Of a DNA stretch of 5,180 nt, positions 1 to 5,146 are shown piece by piece. A program made the position numbers and the translations under genes. The notes under the pieces are model-generated. The model did not search any database, had not been told where the DNA came from, and saw only the letters and a list, made by a program, of their open reading frames with translations. The stretch spans positions 1 through 5,180 of the forward strand of contig JACRTZ010000149.1 in assembly GCA_014304965.1 (NCBI GenBank). Reading direction: 5' to 3'. Position 1 is the first letter of the stretch. The number at the start of each line of letters is the position of its first letter. This stretch comes from Vulcanimicrobiota bacterium (GTDB taxonomy: Bacteria; Vulcanimicrobiota; Vulcanimicrobiia; Vulcanimicrobiales; Vulcanimicrobiaceae).

Positions 1-276
1 GGGGATGAGATACAACTCATCGATACCGCTCGCCGCGAGTAAGTCCACCCGTTCGGCCAGCGTCGTGATTTGCGCGGGCACGTGCTCGGGGCGCAGAAAC
101 GTGGATGGGTGATTGCGGAACGTCAGGACGGCCGCGTTGTAGCCCGGTTTGCGCAAGCGCAGCAGTCCCTTGACGATCTCGCCGTGACCGCGATGCAGAC
201 CGTCGAAAAAGCCGATCGCAAGCACGATCGGCCGATCGCCTGTCGCGCGCTCCTCTAACTCGTGGTGGATCTTCAT
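1..276 (-). CDS. ribF: Bifunctional riboflavin kinase / FAD synthetase, N-terminal part (partial)
   Basis: The frame starts at the ATG at 276-274 and stays open to the window edge, giving the first 92 residues of a protein that is usually about 300 aa. The visible part is the FAD synthetase (nucleotidyltransferase) half. Residues 22-31 read GFFDGLHRGH, matching the family's GxFDGxHxGH nucleotide-binding motif, and residues 51-57 (LTFRNHP) match the conserved LTFxPHP-like segment. RibF phosphorylates riboflavin to FMN and adenylates FMN to FAD in the cytoplasm; the kinase half lies outside the window. The ATG overlaps the truB stop as ATGA, so translational coupling to truB is likely, and I see no separate strong Shine-Dalgarno. 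RibF directly after TruB is the usual order in this operon. The identification rests on motifs and context and is firm; only the C-terminal half is unverified. Confidence 0.93.
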   Translation of the reverse strand, partial: MKIHHELEERATGDRPIVLAIGFFDGLHRGHGEIVKGLLRLRKPGYNAAVLTFRNHPSTFLRPEHVPAQITTLAERVDLLAASGIDELYLIP

Positions 277-1142
277 ACAAACACTTTGCGCGGCGCGAGC
301 AACGCACCGACCGCCTCGCCGACGCCGACGAGCACGCGCGACGAGTCGCGCACGAACACGTGTTTCGAGATGGCGCCGTCGGGCAGCGGCACGAAGCGGC
401 CCGCCCGAAAATCTGCCGCGCCGCGCCCATCGAGGACGATCGTCGGCAACGGGATCACGCGTTCGGGCGGCACGATCGCGTCCGCGGGAGCCGCGGCAAT
501 CTGTTCGATCGTCAAACTCTCGTAGAGCACGAACGGGCCGGACGCTTCGCGCAGCAGCGCGCCCAGGTGTCCGAGCGTACCGATCGCCACCGCTATATCT
601 TCGCAGAGCGTCCGCACGTACGTGCCTTCGGAGCAGGCGCACGACAAGCGTGCGACACCCGCTTCGTAACCGAGCAGCGTCAGAGCGTACATCGTAATCT
701 TTCGCGGCGCTCGTTCTACGGTGATCCCCGCGCGTGCGAGGGAGTACAAGCGTTTGCCCTCGTGATGAACGGCGCTGTACATGGGCGGCACTTGGTCCAG
801 TTTGCCGACGAACCGCGGCAGCACGTCGCGCAAAAGGCGCGCCGCGTCGCGCGGGATCGGCGCTTCGGCGGTGGTCGCGCCGCTGGCATCGGCGGTTTCG
901 GTCGCGCGTCCGAGCACGAGCGTGAAGGCGTACGACTTGCGGCGATCTTCGAGCAGCGGAATCAAACGCGTCGCTTTACCGAGCGCGAGCGGCAGCACGC
1001 CCGCAGCCGTCGGATCGAGCGTGCCCAGATGCCCGACCGGGAAGCGCGCGCCGAAATTGCGCGCGAAGATGCGCCGGACGCGCGCGCCGACCTGCGTCGA
1101 GGTCGGCCCCGACGGCTTGAAAACGTTGAGGAAACCGAGCAC
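273..1142 (-). CDS. truB: tRNA pseudouridine(55) synthase TruB
   Basis: The 289-aa protein has the normal TruB length. It isomerises U55 of the T-psi-C loop of elongator tRNAs. All family blocks are present in order: KPSGPTS at 9-15; GHLGTLDPTAAGVLP at 37-51, with catalytic Asp43; KSYAFTLVLGRATETADASG at 69-88, with the active-site Tyr71; QVPPMYSA at 117-124; RLYSLAR at 131-137; and CSEGTYVRTL at 170-179, with Arg177 in the position of the conserved catalytic-site Arg. A PUA-like tail follows from about residue 228 to the end. His126 stands where many homologues have Lys (SAVK); I do not know whether this matters. The start is a GTG at 1142-1140, chosen because it places the KPxGxTS block at the usual distance from the N-terminus. 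It lies 19 nt after the nrnA TAG with only a weak AGAG-like ribosome site. The stop overlaps the ribF ATG. Confidence 0.97.
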   Translation of the reverse strand: MLGFLNVFKPSGPTSTQVGARVRRIFARNFGARFPVGHLGTLDPTAAGVLPLALGKATRLIPLLEDRRKSYAFTLVLGRATETADASGATTAEAPIPRDAARLLRDVLPRFVGKLDQVPPMYSAVHHEGKRLYSLARAGITVERAPRKITMYALTLLGYEAGVARLSCACSEGTYVRTLCEDIAVAIGTLGHLGALLREASGPFVLYESLTIEQIAAAPADAIVPPERVIPLPTIVLDGRGAADFRAGRFVPLPDGAISKHVFVRDSSRVLVGVGEAVGALLAPRKVFV

Positions 1143-1161
1143 AAATGCGCTCTGGAAAGCG

Positions 1162-2142
1162 CTACAGCCCTTCGGCGACGAGCGCGGCGCGAACGTCGGC
1201 GACCGCTTGGTCCAAATTCCCGTTATACGTCAGGCCGGACGCGCGCGCGTGACCGCCGCCGCCGAGGCGGCCGGCCGCGGACTGCACGTTGATCTTCCCG
1301 TTGCTGCGCAGGCTGACGCGAATTTCGCCCTCGTACGCTTTGAACAGTGCTGCCGCTTCGACGCCTTCGATCGAGCGCAAGTGCTGGACGATCTCTTCGG
1401 TGTCTTCACCGTCGGCGTGATTGCTCGAAAGCATCGCATCGTCCACGACCGACCAGCAGAAGCGGCCGCCGAGTTCGAGGTGCGCGCTCGCGAGCGCGGA
1501 CCCAACGAGCTTGACTGCGGCAAAGCGCTTGTTCGCGAAGATCTCATTTGTGATCTCTTCTTTGTCCGCCCCGAGATCGACCATCTCCGCCGAAAGGCGC
1601 AGCACGTCGGCCGTGGTGTTGGCGTGCATGAAGCCGCCCGTGTCGGTCATAATCGTGGTCAAGAGACACGTCGCGATATCGCGCGTCACCGGCGCCCCGA
1701 GCGCTTTGAGAAGGCGCAAAACGCAGGTCCCGGTCGAGCACTCGGTCTCGAGGATGTAATTGAGCGCCCCGAAGTGCGAGTTCGCCAAGTGGTGATCGAT
1801 GTCGAGCATGTTGCGCCGCTCGAGCGGCGGCAGAAACTCGCCGGCCCGCGAGAAGTCCGCCATGTCGCAAAAAACCCAGAGGGTGTCGGACGGCAAGTCG
1901 GCGGGCACCTCGCGCGCGACCTTGTCGGAATCCGGCAGAAAGCGCAAGTTGCGCGGCACGGGATCCTGTTGGAAATAATGAACGCGCTTGCCCAGCGCGC
2001 GCAGCGCCAGGCCGAGGGCCAGGCCTGCGCCGAGCGTGTCGCCGTCCGGCTTGACGTGGCTGACCATGACGAACGCGGGCCGCGCGCGCAGTTCCGCGAC
2101 GACTTCTTCCGTCGTCGAATCGCGCACTTCATTTTGAATCAT
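1162..2142 (-). CDS. nrnA: DHH/DHHA1 phosphoesterase, NrnA-type oligoribonuclease / pAp phosphatase
   Basis: The 326-aa protein has the size and layout of NrnA: an N-terminal DHH domain (about 20-165) and a C-terminal DHHA1 domain (about 205-320). Metal-binding motifs are intact: SHVKPDGD at 28-35 (His29, Asp33, Asp35), CDMAD at 92-96 (Asp93), IDHH at 115-118 and TDTGGF further on. The substrate-binding glycine loop LGGGGHARASG sits near residue 300. Characterised NrnA proteins degrade 2-5 nt RNAs and dephosphorylate 3'-phosphoadenosine 5'-phosphate in the cytoplasm; relatives in this family can instead prefer cyclic-dinucleotide breakdown products such as pApA or pGpG, and sequence alone does not settle the preference. 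The ATG at 2142-2140 overlaps the end of rbfA by 14 nt and is preceded by GGAG with a 6-nt spacer, the best ribosome site in the window. NrnA between RbfA and TruB is a common arrangement. Confidence 0.95.
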   Translation of the reverse strand: MIQNEVRDSTTEEVVAELRARPAFVMVSHVKPDGDTLGAGLALGLALRALGKRVHYFQQDPVPRNLRFLPDSDKVAREVPADLPSDTLWVFCDMADFSRAGEFLPPLERRNMLDIDHHLANSHFGALNYILETECSTGTCVLRLLKALGAPVTRDIATCLLTTIMTDTGGFMHANTTADVLRLSAEMVDLGADKEEITNEIFANKRFAAVKLVGSALASAHLELGGRFCWSVVDDAMLSSNHADGEDTEEIVQHLRSIEGVEAAALFKAYEGEIRVSLRSNGKINVQSAAGRLGGGGHARASGLTYNGNLDQAVADVRAALVAEGL

Positions 2143-2503
2143 TGACGTCTCCGGTTTTCGAGCTTGCGTTCGCTTTCGCCAGCACCTGGCCGAGCGCGAT
2201 CGCGCGCTCGGTCGAGCGGTCTTCGACGAATGCCAGCTCAGGGGTATGACGCAGCTTGATCGCGTGACCGAGCTCGCCGCGCAAAAACTTCTTGGCGGAT
2301 TCGAGAGCTTCCATGCTCTGTTTGGCCACGTGTCGATCGCCGATGATGGAAACGAAGACCTTGGCCGTATGCATGTCCTGCGTGATCTCGACCCGCGTCA
2401 CCGTCACGAAACCGAGTCGCGGATCGCCGAGTTCGCGCGAAATCAGGCGCGCGAGTTCGCGCTGGAGTTCGTGGTCGATACGCGACTGCCGCTCTTTTTT
2501 CAT
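2129..2503 (-). CDS. rbfA: 30S ribosome-binding factor RbfA
   Basis: The 124-aa protein is the normal size for RbfA, a small KH-domain protein that binds the 30S subunit, helps mature the 5' end of 16S rRNA and supports cold growth. Family features are visible: an N-terminal helix with R8-I9 and ELQRELARLI (12-21), the strand DPRLGFVTVTRVEITQDM (27-44) containing the conserved VT...D pattern, AKVFVS (47-52), FLRGELGHAIKLRHTPEL (73-90) and FVEDRS (92-97). The start is the ATG at 2503, not the longer in-frame start near 2587, because RbfA begins with a short Lys/Arg-rich helix and because this ATG overlaps the upstream TGA as ATGA. The preceding GGA is only a weak ribosome site, so coupling is likely. 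One oddity: the Ala-x-Gly kink typical of RbfA reads Ala-Lys-Lys (70-72), lacking the Gly. The C-terminal tail beyond about residue 112 is polar and probably disordered. Confidence 0.95.
   Translation of the reverse strand: MKKERQSRIDHELQRELARLISRELGDPRLGFVTVTRVEITQDMHTAKVFVSIIGDRHVAKQSMEALESAKKFLRGELGHAIKLRHTPELAFVEDRSTERAIALGQVLAKANASSKTGDVNDSK
2149..2152 (-). promoter_or_regulatory. Shine-Dalgarno site of nrnA
   Basis: On the minus strand GGAG lies six bases upstream of the nrnA ATG (2142-2140), within the last codons of rbfA. It fixes the nrnA start and is the clearest ribosome-binding site in the window. The other genes have weak or no matching sites and are placed by stop/start overlap or homology. 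Confidence 0.75.
2190..2211 (-). repeat. GC-rich inverted repeat inside rbfA
   Basis: The arms CCGAGCGCG and CGCGCTCGG form a 9-bp perfect stem around a 4-nt loop, within the codons for the C-terminal part of RbfA. No U-run follows, so it is not a terminator. It lies about 50 bases before the nrnA ribosome site. It could affect mRNA structure or stability, or may simply reflect GC-rich codons around a GCGATCGC octamer. Confidence 0.4.
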
Positions 2504-2715
2504 TGCGGATCCGTGCCGGTGCGGCGGCGGGCCATAAGCAAATTGATTCCCGCAACGGTAGTGGTCGCGCCGCCCAAACCGACGCATAGACCCATAACGA
2601 AACTGTAGGATCCGTTCGGAGTAAGGGCATAGATCGCGACGCCGACAAAAAGCACGACGACGCCGAACCAGAAGATTTGCGCGTCGCTGAAACGCGATTT
2701 CGCAATGGAATACAC
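2500..2715 (-). CDS. Small two-helix membrane protein, function unknown
   Basis: I do not recognise a family for this 71-aa protein. It has a short basic N-terminus (residues 1-11), two hydrophobic stretches that look like membrane helices (about 13-31 and 39-61), a short polar turn (TPNGSYS, 32-38), and an Arg-rich end (ARRRTG, 62-67). The charges suggest both ends face the cytoplasm. Residues 8-22 share a gap-free identity pattern with the N-terminus of the larger membrane protein just upstream (R8, F9, A12, Q13, F17-V20, L22). The start is a GTG at 2715-2713 with no evident Shine-Dalgarno and no plausible start just upstream. The stop overlaps the rbfA ATG as ATGA, which argues that it is a translated gene within the operon. 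Hydrophobicity, the resemblance and the overlap support a real gene; function cannot be inferred beyond membrane location. Confidence 0.8.
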   Translation of the reverse strand: MYSIAKSRFSDAQIFWFGVVVLFVGVAIYALTPNGSYSFVMGLCVGLGGATTTVAGINLLMARRRTGTDPQ

Positions 2716-2717
2716 GG

Positions 2718-2735
2718 TTAGCCGGCCGCCGTCAT
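2718..2735 (-). other. Five-codon mini-ORF linking the two membrane genes
   Basis: An ATG at 2735-2733 overlaps the TGA of the 190-aa membrane gene as ATGA, runs through four further codons (peptide MTAAG) and stops at a TAA at 2720-2718. That stop lies two bases upstream of the GTG start of the 71-aa gene. A ribosome finishing the first gene could restart here and be delivered to the next start. This is visible in the sequence, but its use as a translational relay is inference and it may be chance. Confidence 0.35.
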
Positions 2736-3304
2736 CGCGGGGCTCGCCGCAAGATGAACCTGGCGAGCGACCATACCATGAATCCCATCGCGGCCAGAAT
2801 CGAGCCGAGCGCGGCGAGAGCGTAATGGAGCTGCAAGAGCGCCTCGCCGCCGAGCAGCAAGGTCATGGCGGCCCACATGGATACGATCAATTGACGCGGC
2901 GTCAGCCGGCCTGCTAAGCGGTACTCGCCGCGCGACATGCTCCAGATAAAAAAGGCGAACAAGGTGAACGCGAGCAGCGCGACCGGCACCCAGACCTGCG
3001 ATACCGCGTACATCATGCCGTAGAGCGACGCAGCGGTTACGACGGCGAACCCCAGCACGCCCGCCATTTCCGTCCAGCGGAACGCCTCTTGCGGCAGCGC
3101 GACCGCTCCCGGCCGCGGGAAAACTCTTACCTGGCGCGAGATCCCGAGGATCAGCGCGAGGACGCCCGCCGCGATCAGTAAGCCCGAAACGGTGCCGCTC
3201 GATGGAAAGCTGAGCACCTCCGAAACGCCGGCCATGACGAGCGCGACGACTCCGAACGCAATGAGCTGCGCGTTACCGAAGCGCGCTCTGAAGTTGGTGA
3301 CCAC
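2732..3304 (-). CDS. Multi-pass membrane protein, function unknown
   Basis: I recognise no family for this 190-aa protein. It shows about six hydrophobic segments at roughly residues 14-33, 38-55, 80-101, 104-122, 138-158 and 161-180. They are separated by basic loops (57-64 and 125-137) and followed by a basic end (LRRAPR, 185-190). The N-terminal pair RFGNAQL...FGVVAL resembles the start of the neighbouring 71-aa protein. The third hairpin (from about 137) also begins Q-L-I and keeps an E and an L at the same spacing as the first, so the protein may be built from repeated two-helix units. There are no obvious catalytic motifs, signal-peptide cleavage site or cysteine pairs. The start is a GTG at 3304-3302, only 3 nt after the infB TAG, with its ribosome-site region inside a stem-loop, so expression probably depends on infB translation. 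Open frame, hydrophobicity pattern and tight packing support a real gene. Confidence 0.85.
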   Translation of the reverse strand: MVTNFRARFGNAQLIAFGVVALVMAGVSEVLSFPSSGTVSGLLIAAGVLALILGISRQVRVFPRPGAVALPQEAFRWTEMAGVLGFAVVTAASLYGMMYAVSQVWVPVALLAFTLFAFFIWSMSRGEYRLAGRLTPRQLIVSMWAAMTLLLGGEALLQLHYALAALGSILAAMGFMVWSLARFILRRAPR

Positions 3305-3307
3305 GCG

Positions 3308-5146
3308 CTACGCCGGAACGGGTTCCGGCGCGACCAACTCCGAGGCGAACGCTTCGATCACGTCGCCGGCCTTGAGGTCTTGGAACTTCGCGACCTGGAC
3401 GCCGCACTCGAAGTTCTCCGCGACCTCCCGAACGTCGTCCTTGAAGCGCCGCAGCGATTCGAGTTCGCCGTCGAAGATGACGGCGCTATCGCGCAAGATG
3501 CGGACCTTCGCGCTGCGCGTGAGCTTGCCGCTCTGCACGTAACAGCCCGCAATCGTGCCGATCTTCGAGACTTTGAAGACTTCGCGCACTTCAGCGCGCC
3601 CGAGCACGACCTCGCGGAATTTCGGCGCGAGCATCCCGACGAGCGCCTTCTTGAGATCGTTTTCGACGTCGTAGATGACGTTGTAGAAGCGGATGTCCAC
3701 TTGCTCGTTCTCGGCGAGCCGTTTGACCGTCTCGTCCGGCCGAATGTTGAAGCCGATGAGCACGGCGTTCGAAGCACTCGCGAGGTTGACGTCGTTGGGC
3801 GTGATGCCGCCGACGCCCGAGTAGATGACGCGGATGTCCACTTCGGCGTTCGAGAGCGATTCAACGCGCGAACGCAGTGCCTCGACCGCGCCTTGCCCGT
3901 CGGCCTTCATGATCAAGTTGAGCGTCTTGTTCGCGCCGTCGGTCGGTAACGACATGAAGCTCTCGAGCGTGATGCGCGGCCCCGACGATGCCGCGACGCG
4001 AATTTCCGCGCGGCGCGTGCTGCGCTTAGCGGCGGCTTCGCGCGCGACGCGTTCGTCGGAAACGACCATCAGGGTGTCGCCGGCGCTCGGCACTTCGGAC
4101 AGACCCATGATCTCGACGGGAATCGAAGGGCCGGCCTTCTTCACTTGCTTGCCTTTGTCGTCCACGAGCGCGCGGATCTTCCCGTACGCTCCGCCCACGA
4201 CGACGATGTCGCCAACGCGCAGCGTGCCGTTCTGCACGAGCACGGTCGCAACCGCACCGCGGCCCTTGTCGAGCGCGGACTCGATCACCACGCCTTGCGC
4301 GCGGCGCTGTTTATTTGCTTTGAGGTCGCGAATGTCGGCTTCGAGCAAAACGGTCTCGAGCAACGCGTCGATGCCGTCGCCGGTGCGCGCGGAAACGGGC
4401 ACCACCTCGGTTTTGCCGCCCCAATCCACGGGCTGCAGGCCTTGTTCGGCCAGTTGCGACTTGACGCGATCGGGTTGCGCGTCTTCCTTGTCCATCTTGT
4501 TCATCGCGACGACGATCGGCACTTTCGCCGCGCGAATGTGCGAAATCGCTTCGATCGTTTGCGGCATCACGCCGTCGTCGGCCGCAACCACGAGAATTGC
4601 GACGTCGGTGACCTTGGCGCCGCGGGCGCGCATGGCCGTAAATGCTTCGTGACCGGGCGTGTCGATGAAGGTGATCTCGCGATCGCCGCGTTTGACCGTG
4701 TACGCGCCGATACGCTGCGTGATGCCGCCCGCTTCGCCGCCGGCGACGTTGGCCGCGCGAATCTTGTCGAGGAGCGAGGTCTTGCCGTGGTCCACGTGAC
4801 CGAGCACGGTAACGACCGGCGGACGCGGAGCCATGAGTTCGGGACGATCTTCTTCTTGCTCGACGACGACTTCTTCGCCGGCTTCCTTGATGACCGCGTT
4901 GAATCCGAACTTCTTCGCGACGTTCTGCGCGACGAGCGCCGGAATGTTCTGATTGATCGTCGCCATCGTGCCGATCTTGATCAGCTCTTTTATGACGTCT
5001 TTGGCCGGAACGATCATCGAGGTCGCGAGCTCTTGCACGGTGAGAACGTCGGGAATCTCGATCGTTTCGAGCACGGTCGGCGCAACGGCGGGCGCCGCAT
5101 CGAGCGAGCCGCGTTTCTTGCGCTGCCGGTCTTTGTCGAGCAGCAT
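3308..5146 (-). CDS. infB: Translation initiation factor IF-2 (short form)
   Basis: IF2 is the GTPase that brings formyl-methionyl initiator tRNA to the 30S subunit and promotes 50S joining. This 612-aa protein has, in order: a basic leader (1-13), one IF2N domain (about 29-85), a short acidic linker (88-103), the GTPase domain with GHVDHGKT (116-123), GGITQRIG (140-147), DTPGHEAF (162-169, His166 at the catalytic position), NKMD (216-219) and SAR (252-254), a beta-barrel domain II (about 280-375), the IF-2 domain III with GGITPNDVNLASASNAVLIG (446-465), and the C-terminal tRNA-binding barrel (about 510-602) with IAGCYVQSG and FECGV. It lacks the long N-terminal extension of many homologues (E. 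coli about 890 aa, B. subtilis about 716). The ATG at 5146-5144 directly follows an in-frame TAA, so no longer product from an upstream start in this frame is possible without stop readthrough. No clear Shine-Dalgarno is seen; the upstream bases are A-rich. Confidence 0.98.
   Translation of the reverse strand: MLLDKDRQRKKRGSLDAAPAVAPTVLETIEIPDVLTVQELATSMIVPAKDVIKELIKIGTMATINQNIPALVAQNVAKKFGFNAVIKEAGEEVVVEQEEDRPELMAPRPPVVTVLGHVDHGKTSLLDKIRAANVAGGEAGGITQRIGAYTVKRGDREITFIDTPGHEAFTAMRARGAKVTDVAILVVAADDGVMPQTIEAISHIRAAKVPIVVAMNKMDKEDAQPDRVKSQLAEQGLQPVDWGGKTEVVPVSARTGDGIDALLETVLLEADIRDLKANKQRRAQGVVIESALDKGRGAVATVLVQNGTLRVGDIVVVGGAYGKIRALVDDKGKQVKKAGPSIPVEIMGLSEVPSAGDTLMVVSDERVAREAAAKRSTRRAEIRVAASSGPRITLESFMSLPTDGANKTLNLIMKADGQGAVEALRSRVESLSNAEVDIRVIYSGVGGITPNDVNLASASNAVLIGFNIRPDETVKRLAENEQVDIRFYNVIYDVENDLKKALVGMLAPKFREVVLGRAEVREVFKVSKIGTIAGCYVQSGKLTRSAKVRILRDSAVIFDGELESLRRFKDDVREVAENFECGVQVAKFQDLKAGDVIEAFASELVAPEPVPA
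3311..3330 (-). promoter_or_regulatory. Stem-loop at the 3' end of infB
   Basis: The inverted repeat CGCCGGAA / TTCCGGCG forms a perfect 8-bp stem with a 4-nt loop over the last codons of infB, ending at the base before its TAG. The downstream GTG start begins 6 nt after the stem, so the region where a Shine-Dalgarno would lie is paired. No run of U follows, so it is not a standard intrinsic terminator. It could hold down independent initiation on the membrane-protein gene until ribosomes translating infB open it. The structure is seen; the role is inferred. Confidence 0.5.

Noticed and set aside
1250..1280. GC-rich palindromic stretch (GGCCGGCCG-like) as a regulatory site
   Set aside because: It encodes the conserved glycine-rich DHHA1 loop of NrnA; glycine, alanine and arginine codons explain it.
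360..1292. A 310-codon plus-strand open frame opposite truB
   Set aside because: It has a low-complexity Arg-rich product with no motifs, fully antisense to truB; a composition artefact.
781..2145. A 454-codon open frame on the plus strand opposite truB and nrnA
   Set aside because: It lies antisense to two firmly identified genes with intact catalytic motifs, its product shows no recognisable domain and is Arg/Ala-rich, and long antisense frames are expected in GC-rich coding DNA.
2504..2587. A longer in-frame N-terminus for RbfA starting near 2587
   Set aside because: It would overlap most of the second helix of the small membrane protein, adds 28 non-family residues, and the ATG at 2503 has both the family-typical N-terminus and the ATGA coupling.
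3311..3330. Intrinsic terminator after infB
   Set aside because: The stem is good but no U-run follows on the minus strand, and the next gene starts within a few bases.
3825..4652. A 275-codon plus-strand open frame opposite infB
   Set aside because: It is a Ser/Thr/Arg-rich shadow of the IF2 GTPase and domain II codons with no domain signature.
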